DNA from: Collinsella sp. TM10-22
GTDB taxonomy: Bacteria > Actinomycetota > Coriobacteriia > Coriobacteriales > Coriobacteriaceae
NCBI RefSeq assembly: GCF_003466125.1
Contig: NZ_QSOC01000003.1
Coordinates: 248,001-312,000, forward strand
Length of the DNA stretch: 64,000 nucleotides
Reading direction: 5' to 3'
Positions 9,768-19,430 of the stretch are shown here, in pieces. The number at the start of each line of letters is the position of its first letter. The stretch's first letter is position 1. Made by a program: the position numbers and the translations under genes. A model generated the notes under the pieces. That model did not search any database. It was not told the origin of the DNA and saw only the letters and a list, made by a program, of their open reading frames with translations.

Positions 9768-11639
9768 ATGTACTATTCAAGTGGAAACTATGAAGCCTTT
9801 GCTCGTCCCAAGAAGCCTGCGGGCATCGACCACAAGAGCGCCTACATCATCGGCACCGGCCTGGGCGCGCTTACCGCAGCCTGCTATCTGGTGCGCGATG
9901 CGCAAATGCCCGGAAGCCACATCCATATCCTCGAAAAGGACCCCGTTGCGGGCGGCGCCTGCGATGGTGCCGACATCCCCGGCGTGGGCTATGTCATGCG
10001 CGGCGGCCGCGAGATGGACAACCACTTTGAGGTCATGTGGGATCTTTTCCGCTCCATTCCCTCGATTGAAGATCCGGACATCTCCGTGCTCGACGAGTAC
10101 TACTGGCTCAATAAGGAGGATCCCAACTACTCGCTGTGCCGCTCGACTAAGAACCGTGGCCAAGACGGCGGCACCGATGGCAAGTTCGGCCTGTCGGACA
10201 AGGCAGCGACCGAGATCATGGATCTGTTCTTTACGCCCGACGAGGAGCTGGCGAACCGTCCCATCACCGATTTCTTTGACGACGAGGTGCTCAACTCGAA
10301 TTTCTGGATGTACTGGCGCACCATGTTCGCCTTTGAGAACTGGCACTCGGCGCTCGAGATGAAGCTCTATATCCGCCGCTACATCCACCACATCGCGGGT
10401 CTGCCCGACTTTAGCGCCCTGCGCTTCACCCGCTACAACCAGTACGAGTCGATGATTCTGCCCATGCAGCGCTATCTCGAGGCGCACGGCGTGCAGTTCC
10501 ACTTTGACACCAAGGTCGAAAACGTGGTGTTTGAGGTGGGCGGCGGCGAGGGTCCGCGCCGCGCCGTCACTGGCACCGGCCAGGACACGATTCAGCGCAT
10601 CCAGCAGGCCGCCTTTGCGCGCAACCCCTACAGTACGAGCACCAAGAAGGTCGCGCGTCGCATCACCGTGACGCATGCAGGCGAGATTTCGAACATCGAC
10701 CTCACTGAGGATGACCTGGTCTTTATCACCAACGGCGGCTGTGTGGAAAACTCGACGATCGGCGCGCAGGATAAGCCCGCCGCATGGGATCCGACGATTC
10801 GCCCCGGTGGCGGTTGGGACATGTGGCGTCGTATCGCAGCGCAAGATCCGAGCTTTGGTCATCCCGATAAGTTCTGCGGTGACCCCGAGAAGAGCAACTG
10901 GATGAGCGCCACGGTCACCACGCTCGACGGCGAGATTGTGCCCTATATCCAAAAGATCTGCCATCGCGATCCCTTTACCGGGCACGTCGTGACCGGTGGC
11001 ATTGTGACCTGCGAGGATTCGGGCTGGCTTATGAGCTGGACGATCAACCGCCAACAGCAGTTCCGCGATCAGCCCAAAGACCAGCTTTGCGTGTGGGTGT
11101 ATGGCCTGTTTACCGACAAGCCCGGCAACTACGTCAAGAAGGCCATGCGCGACTGCACCGGCGAGGAGATTTGCCAGGAATGGCTGTATCACCTGGGCGT
11201 TCCCGAGGATAAGATTGTTGAGCTGGCGGCAAATCACGCCAACACCGTGCCCGTCATGATGCCCTACATCACCGCCTTCTTTATGCCGCGTGAAGCAGGC
11301 GACCGCCCCGACGTGGTGCCCGATGGCGCCGTGAACTTCGCGTTCCTGGGCCAGTTTGCCGAGACGCCGCGTGACACGATCTTTACGACTGAGTACTCCA
11401 TGCGCACCGGTATGGAAGCCGTCTACACGCTCTGCGATGTCGACCGCGGCGTACCCGAGGTCTGGGGTTCGGTCTTTGACGTGCGTGACCTCCTTATGAG
11501 CAGCGTTAAACTACGCGACGGTGAGCCCATCACCAGCATGAAGCTGCCTATGGTTGAGCGGATTGCTCTCAAAGAAGTGCTCAAGAAGGTCGAGGGAACC
11601 GACATCGCCAAACTCCTCAAGGAGTACGGCGCAATCTAG
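9768..11639 (+). CDS. ohyA: Oleate hydratase (FAD-dependent, MCRA family)
   Basis: A 623-aa flavoenzyme that adds water across the cis-9 double bond of oleate and related unsaturated fatty acids to give 10-hydroxy acids, detoxifying host-derived fatty acids in gut bacteria. The FAD site is AYIIGTGLGALTAACYL with an acidic residue after the second strand (HILEKDPVAGGACDG). The family hallmark RGGREMDNHFE and NGGCVENSTIG are present. Length matches the myosin-cross-reactive antigen family. ATG 9768 has AAGGAGG at ideal spacing, directly abutting a 25-bp palindrome. The upstream tetR gene is the probable regulator. An ACCACCAC hairpin with a T-rich tail follows the stop. Confidence 0.95.
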   Translation: MYYSSGNYEAFARPKKPAGIDHKSAYIIGTGLGALTAACYLVRDAQMPGSHIHILEKDPVAGGACDGADIPGVGYVMRGGREMDNHFEVMWDLFRSIPSIEDPDISVLDEYYWLNKEDPNYSLCRSTKNRGQDGGTDGKFGLSDKAATEIMDLFFTPDEELANRPITDFFDDEVLNSNFWMYWRTMFAFENWHSALEMKLYIRRYIHHIAGLPDFSALRFTRYNQYESMILPMQRYLEAHGVQFHFDTKVENVVFEVGGGEGPRRAVTGTGQDTIQRIQQAAFARNPYSTSTKKVARRITVTHAGEISNIDLTEDDLVFITNGGCVENSTIGAQDKPAAWDPTIRPGGGWDMWRRIAAQDPSFGHPDKFCGDPEKSNWMSATVTTLDGEIVPYIQKICHRDPFTGHVVTGGIVTCEDSGWLMSWTINRQQQFRDQPKDQLCVWVYGLFTDKPGNYVKKAMRDCTGEEICQEWLYHLGVPEDKIVELAANHANTVPVMMPYITAFFMPREAGDRPDVVPDGAVNFAFLGQFAETPRDTIFTTEYSMRTGMEAVYTLCDVDRGVPEVWGSVFDVRDLLMSSVKLRDGEPITSMKLPMVERIALKEVLKKVEGTDIAKLLKEYGAI

Positions 11640-11647
11640 CGCACAAG

Positions 11648-11682
11648 AACCACCACATTGGGGAACCTTTGTGGTGGTTTCT
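11648..11682 (+). terminator. Terminator-like ACCACCAC hairpin after ohyA
   Basis: ACCACCACA faces TGTGGTGGT around a loop containing TTGGGGAACC, followed by TTTCTGTTTG. It is 8 bp past the ohyA stop and belongs to the same hairpin family as 8070 and 8872. Confidence 0.65.
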
Positions 11683-11687
11683 GTTTG

Positions 11688-11903
11688 TCTCGATCTGTAA
11701 CATCTTGGCCGCTAAAAGTGGGCCTGGTGTTACAGATTTAGATTTTCGATTCGGGTGTCTTTTGTTTGTCTCAATCTGTAACAGGTAGAGCTCTATTTGC
11801 CGAGTAGATGTTACAGATTGAGACAAACGGGTGCCGCTGGTCATTTCGTCTCGATCTGTAACATCTAGAGCCATAAACAGCCGCTAGATGTTACAGATTG
11901 AGA
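11688..11903. repeat. Palindromes of the TGTAACA/TGTTACA family, copy B (three dyads)
   Basis: Three dyads: 11688-11742 (15-bp arms, one mismatch), 11768-11824 (16-bp arms, perfect) and 11849-11903 (20-bp arms, one mismatch). The second and third, with their linker, match the pair at 7911-8047, including interior stretches such as CTCTATTTGCCGAGTAG. They fill the ohyA-clpB gap upstream of the clpB promoter. Confidence 0.85.
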
Positions 11904-11965
11904 TAGTAAGGGGACGAGGCCGTAGCGGGTGAGCGTGCCTGCTCCCTATCTCTCAATCACTCAGA

Positions 11966-12001
11966 AAATCTTATATATAGAGACTTAGATTTGTGTATAA
12001 G
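11966..12001 (+). promoter_or_regulatory. clpB promoter with HspR-type dyad
   Basis: AAATCT-N15-AGATTT at 11966-11992 is the same dyad with the same spacing as at dnaK (630-656). A -10-like TATAAG follows at 11996-12001. The leader downstream also holds a GC hairpin (GCCGCCCC/GGGCGGC, about 12043-12060). Shared control of dnaK and clpB by HspR is inferred. Confidence 0.6.
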
Positions 12002-12081
12002 ATCGTACAAACCTGGCAACAATACTTCTCGAACAACGTGAAGCCGCCCCGTAGGGCGGCCGCCCCAAGAGAGGTGATTCC

Positions 12082-14709
12082 ATGAGAATCGATAAGCTAG
12101 CAATGACGTCGCGCGAGGCGCTGCAGACCGCCATGAGCACGGCTGCCGACGCGCAGGCTGGCGCGGTGGAGCCGATTCACCTGCTGTCCGCCCTGCTCGG
12201 TGCCGGCGAGCGCAATATCTCCGTGATTATCGAGCGCATCGGTGCTGACCCAGCTCAGCTCGCACGTTCCACACAGGATGCCATCGACCGCGCGCCCAAG
12301 GTTTCGGGCGAAGGCCAGCAGATGGGTTTTTCCAACGAGCTCGTCCGCGTGATCGAAAAGGCCGAGAAGAAGGCCACCAAGATGGGCGACAGCTTTGTGG
12401 TGACCGAGCATCTGCTGATGGCGCTTGCCGAGGACAAGGGCGAGGCGGGTCGCGTGCTGCGCGACGCCGGCGTTACCAAGGAGCGTATCGAGCAGGTCTA
12501 CGAGGAGCTGCGCGGCGATGACCGCGTGACGTCTGCCGAGGACAAGACCCAGTTTGAAGCGCTGGAGCAGTACGGCCGCAACATCTGCGACCTCGCCCGT
12601 GCCGGCAAGCTCGACCCGGTCATCGGTCGTACCGACGAGATTCGCCGTACCATCCAGGTTCTGTCCCGCCGCACCAAGAACAACCCCGTGCTCATCGGCG
12701 AGCCGGGCGTCGGCAAGACGGCCATCGTCGAGGGCATCGCCCAGCGTATCGTGGCCGGCGACGTGCCGAGCACCCTGCGCGACCGCGACCTCATCGAGCT
12801 CGACATGAGCGCGCTGGTCGCCGGCGCCAAGTACCGCGGCGAGTTCGAGGACCGCTTGAAGGCCGTGCTCAAGGAGGTGCAGAAGTCCGAGGGTAAGGTC
12901 ATCCTGTTCATCGATGAGCTCCACACCATCGTGGGCGCGGGCGCTACCGAGGGCTCCATGGACGCCGGTAACATCCTCAAGCCGGCGCTCGCCCGCGGCG
13001 ACCTGCACGCGATCGGCGCGACCACGCTCGACGAGTACCGTAAGTACATCGAGAAGGACGCGGCGCTCGCCCGTCGTTTCCAGACCGTTATGGTGAGCGA
13101 GCCTACCGTCGAGGACACCATCTCGATCCTGCGTGGCCTCAAGGAGAAGTACGAGATCTTCCACGGCGTGCACATCACCGACAGCGCGCTCGTGGCCGCC
13201 GCCGACCTCTCCGATCGCTACATCGCCGACCGCTTCCTGCCCGACAAGGCCATCGACCTGGTCGATGAGGCCGCAAGTCGCCTGCGCATGGAGCTCGACA
13301 GCATGCCGGTCGAGATTGACGCCACCACGCGCCAGCTCACCCAGCTGCAGATCGAGGAGCAGGCGCTCATGAAGGAGACCGACGACGCCTCCAAGGAGCG
13401 TCTGGAAGCCCTGCGCCAGGAGATTGCCGAGGTCCAAGAAAAGCTCAACGTGCAAAAGGCCGGCTGGCTCAACCAGAAGAACGCCATCGACCACGTGCAG
13501 GAGCTCAAGGGTCAGCTCGACGAGGCCAAGAGCGAAGAGGAGCGCGCGACGCGCAGCGGCGACCTGGGCCGTGCGTCCGAGCTGCGCTACTCCGTGATTC
13601 CGGGCCTGCAGCAGCAGATTCAGGATTCCGAGGCCGCGCTCGAGGCGCAAAAGCAGCAGGACGGCGAGGGCCTCAACGAACAGGTGACCTCCGATGAGAT
13701 CGCCGAGGTCGTGAGCGCCTGGACCGGCGTGCCCGTGTCCAAGATGATGCAGGGCGAGCTCGACAAGCTGAAAGGTCTGGAGGGCGAGCTGCATAAGCGC
13801 GTCATCGGCCAGGACGAAGCCGTCTCCGCCGTCGCCGCAGCTGTGCGCCGCAGCCGTGCGGGCCTCTCCGATCCGGACAAGCCCATCGGCAGCTTCTTCT
13901 TCCTGGGCCCCACCGGCGTGGGCAAGACCGAGCTCGCCAAGGCGCTGGCCGAGTGCCTGTTCGATGACGAGCGCGCGCTCGTGCGTATCGACATGTCCGA
14001 GTACATGGAGAAGTTCAGCGTCCAGCGTCTGATCGGTGCGCCTCCGGGATACGTGGGCTACGACGAGGGCGGCCAGCTCACCGAGGCCGTGCGCCGTCGT
14101 CCGTACTCCGTGATCTTGCTCGACGAGATGGAGAAGGCCCATCCGGATGTCTTTAACGTGCTGTTGCAGGTGCTCGACGACGGCCGTCTGACCGATGGTC
14201 AGGGTCGCCAGGTGTCCTTCAAGAACACGATTATCATCATGACGTCTAACGTGGGCTCCAAGGCCATCGCCGATCTGTCCGGCAAGGACGAGGAGGAGAT
14301 GCGCCATCAGGTCGACGCCGCCATGGCTCAGACCTTCCGCCCCGAGTTCCTCAACCGCATCGACGATATCGTGGTGTTCCATCCGCTCGGCATGGCGCAA
14401 ATCGAAAAGATCGTCGATATCCAGCTTGCCGATGTCCGCGCACGTCTGGCCAAGGAGCGCATGACGCTTGCCATCACCCCGGCGGCCAAGCAGATGCTTG
14501 CCGTGGGCGGCCTGGACCCGGTCTTTGGCGCCCGTCCGCTCAAGCGTCTGGTCCAGCGCGAGGTCGTGGATGCGATCGCAGTCGCTATCATCGACGGCAC
14601 GGTGCGCGAGGGCGATCAGGTGACGGTCGATGTCGACAAGGACGGCGGCTTTACCGTCGTGTGCGACAACACGCCGACGGCCACCTACGAGGTCCCCGAC
14701 GCCGAGTAG
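12082..14709 (+). CDS. clpB: Disaggregase ClpB (Hsp100)
   Basis: An 875-aa class I AAA+ disaggregase that threads aggregated proteins and hands them to DnaK. The N domain (1-145) is followed by AAA1 with Walker A GEPGVGKT (near 206), a coiled-coil M domain (about 395-530, [20 protein letters not shown] and following), and AAA2 with GPTGVGKT (near 609). The C-terminus is typical. The M domain separates ClpB from ClpA/ClpC. ATG 12082 has AGAGAGGTG upstream. Control by HspR is likely from the shared dyad, and a strong terminator follows. Confidence 0.97.
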   Translation: MRIDKLAMTSREALQTAMSTAADAQAGAVEPIHLLSALLGAGERNISVIIERIGADPAQLARSTQDAIDRAPKVSGEGQQMGFSNELVRVIEKAEKKATKMGDSFVVTEHLLMALAEDKGEAGRVLRDAGVTKERIEQVYEELRGDDRVTSAEDKTQFEALEQYGRNICDLARAGKLDPVIGRTDEIRRTIQVLSRRTKNNPVLIGEPGVGKTAIVEGIAQRIVAGDVPSTLRDRDLIELDMSALVAGAKYRGEFEDRLKAVLKEVQKSEGKVILFIDELHTIVGAGATEGSMDAGNILKPALARGDLHAIGATTLDEYRKYIEKDAALARRFQTVMVSEPTVEDTISILRGLKEKYEIFHGVHITDSALVAAADLSDRYIADRFLPDKAIDLVDEAASRLRMELDSMPVEIDATTRQLTQLQIEEQALMKETDDASKERLEALRQEIAEVQEKLNVQKAGWLNQKNAIDHVQELKGQLDEAKSEEERATRSGDLGRASELRYSVIPGLQQQIQDSEAALEAQKQQDGEGLNEQVTSDEIAEVVSAWTGVPVSKMMQGELDKLKGLEGELHKRVIGQDEAVSAVAAAVRRSRAGLSDPDKPIGSFFFLGPTGVGKTELAKALAECLFDDERALVRIDMSEYMEKFSVQRLIGAPPGYVGYDEGGQLTEAVRRRPYSVILLDEMEKAHPDVFNVLLQVLDDGRLTDGQGRQVSFKNTIIIMTSNVGSKAIADLSGKDEEEMRHQVDAAMAQTFRPEFLNRIDDIVVFHPLGMAQIEKIVDIQLADVRARLAKERMTLAITPAAKQMLAVGGLDPVFGARPLKRLVQREVVDAIAVAIIDGTVREGDQVTVDVDKDGGFTVVCDNTPTATYEVPDAE

Positions 14710-14754
14710 ATTTTCGGGACATGCCTTAAAATCTACCAGCCGTCTCTAAACGCC

Positions 14755-14790
14755 AAGGGCGGCGGATCCAATGGGTCCGCTGCCCTTTTT
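14755..14790 (+). terminator. Rho-independent terminator after clpB
   Basis: AAGGGCGGCGGATCC pairs with the following GGTCCGCTGCCCTT with two mismatches or wobbles, then five T residues. It lies 46 bp after the clpB stop. Confidence 0.85.
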
Positions 14791-14842
14791 CGTGCGACAA
14801 TCGATGATGTTGAGCATGAGTACATGGCGAGGAGATATGCAG

Positions 14843-15037
14843 ATGATAGACAAGAATAAGACGAACACGCCGGCGACCGATGACGCACCCGCCGCACCCA
14901 AGCCTGCGCCTAAGCCGGCACCCAAGCCGCGCGACCCCTACATCCGTGCCGAGAACGAGGACGACGACGGCTACGATCCCTACAGCGATCGCCGCCCCGA
15001 GCGCGAGCCGATGTTCGAGGCCGACCCCTGGCGTTAA
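14843..15037 (+). CDS. Small Pro/Ala- and Asp-rich protein, unknown
   Basis: 64 aa and low complexity. A Lys-Pro-Ala tract (about residues 16-35, APKPAPKPAPKPRD) is followed by an acidic part (ENEDDDGYDPYSDRRPERE) ending DPWR. There is no signal peptide or membrane segment. AGGAG lies 8 nt before ATG 14843, which argues for translation; an ATG at 14837 is too close to that site. The function is unknown. It stands alone between clpB and the AAA_14 ATPase. Confidence 0.6.
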   Translation: MIDKNKTNTPATDDAPAAPKPAPKPAPKPRDPYIRAENEDDDGYDPYSDRRPEREPMFEADPWR

Positions 15038-15097
15038 GTAGCTAATTTGGGCGTCGTGGGCTGCTAGTCTTGGACCTTGATGCTCGGCAACAGTAAA

Positions 15098-15195
15098 ACT
15101 TGATTCTCCATTAATCAAGTTGCACGTAATCTTGCTCTTTTACTAATCAAGAATCAGTATAATTTTGATTAGCTAGAGAGCAAGATTGGAGAATC
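15098..15195 (+). promoter_or_regulatory. Nested dyads over the AAA_14 ATPase promoter
   Basis: Several inverted repeats overlap. ACTTGATT/AATCAAGT is at 15098-15120, AATCTTGCTCT (15128-15138) faces AGAGCAAGATT (15177-15187), CTAATCAA (15143-15150) faces TTGATTAG (15165-15172), and GATTCTCC (15102-15109) faces GGAGAATC (15188-15195). A consensus TATAAT lies in the inner loop at 15158-15163, and the last arm contains the GGAG ribosome site. This layout suggests tight autoregulation. Confidence 0.6.
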
Positions 15196-16548
15196 ATGGC
15201 ATTCAACGACTTGATCGCCCAGAAAATAAAGGACTTTGAACAGCAGGGGGTTCCACAGGTCTTTGAGCGAGACCTTGATCTGGGAAACCCACAGGAGCCA
15301 AAGCGCGACAACATCGTAAATGTGGTTGTGGGGGCCCGCCGTTGTGGAAAGACGTATCGCCTGTATCAGGAGATGCTGCGGCTTCGGGGCCGGGGCGTCG
15401 AGCTTGACCGGATGCTTTACTTTAATTTTGAGGACGAGCGCTTGCGCCCGTATGAGCCATCGCTGCTGGCGGACGTGCTCGACACGTTCTATGCGCTGCA
15501 TCCTGCTGCTCGAACCGAGGGCGCTTACATTTTCTTTGACGAGATCCAGGAAATTCCCGAATGGGGTGCGTTTTTGCGGCGTGTAGTCGATACGGAGAAA
15601 GCGACCGTCTATGTGACGGGATCTTCTTCTAAGATGCTGTCCTCAGAACTTAAGAGCGAGTTCAGGGGTCGTTCTCTTATACGAGAGCTTTTTCCGTTGA
15701 GCTTTTCGGAATACGTTCGATATAAGACGGGGAGCGTTTTCGAGCCAGATGCGACCTTTTCCCCAAGCGATGCAGCGCTGCTTCGACATCATCTGATCGG
15801 ATATCTTGAACGAGGGGGATTCATCGCGACGCTTGAGCAGACGCCCGCAGACGCGATTCAGCTGCTACAGGAATATGCTTCGCGAACGGTCGCTATGGAC
15901 GTCGTTGAGCGTTACGACGTCAAGAACCCTCGCCTGGCATCGCTGTTCCTAACGCGGTGTATGGCATCTTCGGGACGAGAGCTGTCGGTGAACAAAGTGT
16001 ACAACGAGTTCAAGAGCAGGCAGATACCCGTCAGTCGTAATTCGCTCAGCGACTTACTTGAGTATTATGAGGATGCCTACCTGCTGTTCTCCGTGCCGGA
16101 GTTCACGCGTTCACTGGCAAATAACATGCGGTCTGCGTCTAAGGTCTACGCTGTCGATCCTGCGATGTTTGGAGCATTCTCTCCCGCATCGGCATTGGAC
16201 CAGGGCCAGAGGCTCGAGACCGCAGTGTTCAACGCGCTAAGAAGAAGGACTCCCGCGGTGAGGATCGGATCGGTCTGCCGCCTGCTGATCAAAGAGAAGA
16301 GCAAAAGCCATGAGGTGGACTTTGTGGCTGGGGACGCACTTCTCATGCGGGCTTATAGCCTGATCCAGGTTAGTGTGGATATGGCAAGTGAGAAAACGCG
16401 CGAGCGCGAAATTGCCGCGCTTGATGCCTCGATGGCCCAGTTCGATCTTGGTGAGTCGGCAATCGTTACCATGGATGAGCAGGCCGATATTCCATGCGAG
16501 CACGGTGTGGTACACGTTGTTCCCGCATGGAAGTGGCTCCTTGCCTAA
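15196..16548 (+). CDS. AAA_14/DUF4143 ATP-binding protein
   Basis: A 450-aa P-loop ATPase. Walker A is VVVGARRCGKTYRLYQEM (residues about 43-60) and Walker B is IFFDEIQEIPEW. A sensor-like VTGSSSKML follows, and the C-terminal DUF4143 part ends in a nuclease-like core (KSKSHEVDFVAGD). This family is very common and often repeated in gut bacteria, with no settled function; ATP-dependent defence or transposon-associated roles have been suggested. Base composition is lower in GC than its neighbours. It begins 8 nt after GGAG within a nested palindrome, and a GC hairpin follows the stop. A truncated relative is at 30110. Confidence 0.88.
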   Translation: MAFNDLIAQKIKDFEQQGVPQVFERDLDLGNPQEPKRDNIVNVVVGARRCGKTYRLYQEMLRLRGRGVELDRMLYFNFEDERLRPYEPSLLADVLDTFYALHPAARTEGAYIFFDEIQEIPEWGAFLRRVVDTEKATVYVTGSSSKMLSSELKSEFRGRSLIRELFPLSFSEYVRYKTGSVFEPDATFSPSDAALLRHHLIGYLERGGFIATLEQTPADAIQLLQEYASRTVAMDVVERYDVKNPRLASLFLTRCMASSGRELSVNKVYNEFKSRQIPVSRNSLSDLLEYYEDAYLLFSVPEFTRSLANNMRSASKVYAVDPAMFGAFSPASALDQGQRLETAVFNALRRRTPAVRIGSVCRLLIKEKSKSHEVDFVAGDALLMRAYSLIQVSVDMASEKTREREIAALDASMAQFDLGESAIVTMDEQADIPCEHGVVHVVPAWKWLLA

Positions 16549-16564
16549 TCATCTACGGATCTGT

Positions 16565-16592
16565 GGGGCCAGGACCTCCTGGCCCCTTCATC
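16565..16592. terminator. Bidirectional hairpin between convergent genes
   Basis: GGGGCCAGG at 16565-16573 and CCTGGCCCC at 16578-16586 with a 4-nt loop, between the ATPase (plus) and the next gene (minus). The T-run is weak on both strands. Confidence 0.55.
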
Positions 16593-16621
16593 ACGGTTGG
16601 GGAGCACCATGATGCGCCCGG

Positions 16622-18118
16622 CTAGTCCTGGGCCTTGATGCTCGGCAGGAGAATCTGGGCGAGGTAGTCGCACTCGAGCTTGGTGGCAGCGTCGGCCTTG
16701 CCGTCTTTGCCGACCAGCACGTTCTTAATCTGGCTGTAGGTGTAGCGGTTGCCGGTCGTGAGCTCGACAAGCTCAATGGCCGTGTCCATGGGGTAGGTCG
16801 ACACGGGATTCTGCGCCCGCCCGTTGATGGTCTGGGGCACCACATACGGATAGACGGGGCCGCTGGCGTAGACCGTGTAGCCGTTACCAAGGTTTGCCGT
16901 GCCCAAAACCGTATCGCCCTCATCGGGCGTAAAGCTCTCGCCGTCGCGCACCGCGACGAGCGTCACAATCGGCGTATTGCTATCGCCGGCAAGATAGATG
17001 CACAGCGTGCTGCCGTTTTGCCAAGTTGCGACCTTGCCGTACCACTCAACGGGAATATCGAGCTGATACAGGTTCGTTGCCTTATGCCGAGCATCGGCGT
17101 CGCGGGCTGCCTGCGCCTCGCTTGCGCTCACGGCGTTAGCGGCGGCATCACGGCGAGCGGTTGCCGCCTGCTGAAGTATCTTGGCAGCCGCGGCGGAGCT
17201 CGCACCGCCCTCCTCGGCATACTTGGCGGCGGCATCGATCTGGTCGTCGGTTACCGTGTCGGCCGAAGGCACCTTGAGCTTAAAGGTAGCCTGGGCACTT
17301 AAATCCTGTTCATCGCTCTTAACGGTGACCTGCGTCTTGGTGGTCGGGACGGTATAGATGGTGCCGTCGGCCGCGATGGGGGAGGCAGCGATGGAGAGCG
17401 TGTAATCGCCGGGCAGCAGTTTGATGCCGCGGCCGTGCTCGTCAACATAGAGCGTTTCGCTCACGGAGGAGCCGTCAGAATCCTGCCCATTCACCTGTAC
17501 GGGAATCTTGGAGCCAGTGGAACAGTCGAGGCCCGCGGCATGCACGCCAATCTGCACTGACATCATCGTGTGGGCATTGGCGGCGACAGCGGCAACCTGC
17601 TCTTGCTGATATCCGTTCCAGGCAGCATAGCCTGCACCGCCGGCGACGAGCGCGACGGCCACGACACCGGCGACCATCAGATTGCGGCGCTTGGGCGACA
17701 TCTTGCGATGACGAACCTCGGCTTCGCGTGCCGAGGGAACGGACGGCAGGGGAATATCGCCCATGGCGATGGTCTCGTCCACGGCTGGTGCGGAACCTAG
17801 GCCAGGAAGCTCACGGGTCAGCGAATCCTCGGCCGGCAAGCTGTTGAGCAAGACGGTTTCCTCGCCCGTGTCGGATTCGGGCTGGTTGCCGGCCTCGCTT
17901 TCGGTGTCTTCGTGATCTGCCTCATCTTCGGCAGGCTCAACATCGTCTGCATCCTGATCATCGGACTGCGCCTCGGCTTCCGGCTCATCCTGCACGTCAA
18001 CGTCCGAATCGTCAAACGCAATCTCATCGAGTGAAATCCGGTCTAAGCTCTCCAAGGCCTCAGCGCAAGCTTCTGCATCTTGGGCCGCGTCCTCTTGGCC
18101 CCTCGTCTCATCTTTCAT
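16622..18118 (-). CDS. Membrane-anchored protein with acidic cytoplasmic tail, unknown
   Basis: 498 aa. A very acidic low-complexity N-terminus (about 1-130, many Asp/Glu) is followed by a basic stop-transfer patch (RHRKMSPKRRNL), one membrane segment (about 149-170, LMVAGVVAVALVAGGAGYAAW) and a roughly 325-residue extracytoplasmic part. That part has an Ala-rich helix and a beta-rich C-terminal region with no motif I recognise. The topology (cytoplasmic tail inside, sensor-like domain outside) resembles partners of Ser/Thr kinases, but this is only suggestive. ATG 18118 has GGGGG upstream. It is monocistronic, with function unknown. Confidence 0.78.
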   Translation of the reverse strand: MKDETRGQEDAAQDAEACAEALESLDRISLDEIAFDDSDVDVQDEPEAEAQSDDQDADDVEPAEDEADHEDTESEAGNQPESDTGEETVLLNSLPAEDSLTRELPGLGSAPAVDETIAMGDIPLPSVPSAREAEVRHRKMSPKRRNLMVAGVVAVALVAGGAGYAAWNGYQQEQVAAVAANAHTMMSVQIGVHAAGLDCSTGSKIPVQVNGQDSDGSSVSETLYVDEHGRGIKLLPGDYTLSIAASPIAADGTIYTVPTTKTQVTVKSDEQDLSAQATFKLKVPSADTVTDDQIDAAAKYAEEGGASSAAAAKILQQAATARRDAAANAVSASEAQAARDADARHKATNLYQLDIPVEWYGKVATWQNGSTLCIYLAGDSNTPIVTLVAVRDGESFTPDEGDTVLGTANLGNGYTVYASGPVYPYVVPQTINGRAQNPVSTYPMDTAIELVELTTGNRYTYSQIKNVLVGKDGKADAATKLECDYLAQILLPSIKAQD

Positions 18119-18246
18119 ATATCCCCCAAGCTCAATATCGGGACAACAATGTACCCAAAAACAGGGTCATATAGAGCTGCCAGGCAATTGGAAATCTGAT
18201 TTTATCTGTGCGAGAGGTTTTGAATATGTGCGTGGATGCGCGCAAC

Positions 18247-18289
18247 AACAAAAAGCCCCCGGAAAGCGGACGAATCGCTTTCCGGGGGC
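18247..18289 (-). terminator. Rho-independent terminator (minus strand)
   Basis: A perfect 14-bp stem (18255-18268 with 18276-18289) and a 7-nt loop, with a T-run on the minus strand. It ends the membrane-protein transcript that stops at 18360. Confidence 0.85.
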
Positions 18290-18359
18290 ATGCAATACGT
18301 TGCATTGCGCGGAGTCGGCCAGGCGACTTCACATTCAAGCGGCGTTTGCGTCAGGCACG

Positions 18360-19367
18360 TTACTCGGCGTGCGCGTAATCGACCTTGGCGCGGCGGGCGG
18401 TAGCCTTCTCCCAGTCGCTGGTGCCCTCAAAGACATCCTGCTTGTAGGGATTGCGGCCGAGCTTCTTGGCGCGGTAGGCGATGTAGATGATCGCGGCGAT
18501 GTTGGCGATCAGCGCGACGACCGAGACCGCGGTGGCGGCGCCTGCGTCGAGCGTGGAGTGGGTCACAAAGATGGACTCCTCCTGGAAGTAGGGGAACACC
18601 TGGGCAAACATGCACCAAATAGCCAGCGTAAAGGCGCGGTTCTGAATCCAGCCACCCTTGTTCCAGATAAAGGCGGCGACGGTGGGCGCCAGCAGCAGCG
18701 CAAAGCCGCAGAACCAGGAGTGGGTGGGCAGGCAGTTGTAGGTGTAGCAGAAGTTCCAGATATCGTAGGCGATGATGTAGACCCAGGTCATGTCGGGCCA
18801 CAGCATGTCGGTCTGGTCCTCGGAGGCGTAGACGCTCCACCAGCCGGTCATGCAGAAGATGTTGATGATGCCGGCGATGCCGTTGAACACGTTGTTCCAG
18901 CCGGCCAGCTGCGTGGCACCTTCGGAGGTGACCCAGGTGGACTCGCCCAGGACAAAGAAGTGATAGGCGCTCTCAAAGTCGGACACGACGGCGATCATGA
19001 TGTTGATGGCGACGATCACAAACGGCCATGCGCGGAACCAGTGCGCCTTGCCGATCTTGCCCCACTGGTACTTAATGGCAATGAAGCCCCAGCAGCCGGC
19101 GAGCGCTGCGTACACCTTGGCGTAGTGGAACCAGCTGTTCTGGTACACATGGGTGGGGTTGGTGAGCGCCCACTCGGCACCCTGCGAAACGCCGATGGCG
19201 ATGGCGACGCAGTAGATGGTCATGGCCAGCGGAGCCACGCCAAAGATGATGGCCGCGCCGAGTTTGGTGCGGCGGCCGACCTCGTTGAGCACGATGAGGC
19301 CAATAAAGACCATGGCCCAGCCGGCCCAGTGGATAAGGGTATTGCTACCCCAAACATCGAACAGCAT
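18360..19367 (-). CDS. Polytopic membrane protein (possibly DUF5692)
   Basis: 335 aa with about nine or ten hydrophobic segments and many Trp/Tyr/His residues. It starts near the membrane (MLFDVWGSNTLIHWAGWAMV) and ends in a short basic cytoplasmic tail. I recall this pattern from the DUF5692 family of Coriobacteriia, but cannot verify it here; the function is unknown. It lies 63 bp downstream of the tetR gene on the same strand and is likely co-transcribed with it. The multi-FeS flavoprotein diverges from the other side of tetR. It may therefore be a transporter or membrane redox partner for that enzyme (inference). Confidence 0.82.
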   Translation of the reverse strand: MLFDVWGSNTLIHWAGWAMVFIGLIVLNEVGRRTKLGAAIIFGVAPLAMTIYCVAIAIGVSQGAEWALTNPTHVYQNSWFHYAKVYAALAGCWGFIAIKYQWGKIGKAHWFRAWPFVIVAINIMIAVVSDFESAYHFFVLGESTWVTSEGATQLAGWNNVFNGIAGIINIFCMTGWWSVYASEDQTDMLWPDMTWVYIIAYDIWNFCYTYNCLPTHSWFCGFALLLAPTVAAFIWNKGGWIQNRAFTLAIWCMFAQVFPYFQEESIFVTHSTLDAGAATAVSVVALIANIAAIIYIAYRAKKLGRNPYKQDVFEGTSDWEKATARRAKVDYAHAE

Positions 19368-19430
19368 GCTGCTCTCCTTTCACACGCCCGCGGCCCCTCT
19401 TCTGATCGCGGGCAGTTTGGCCAAATGTCG

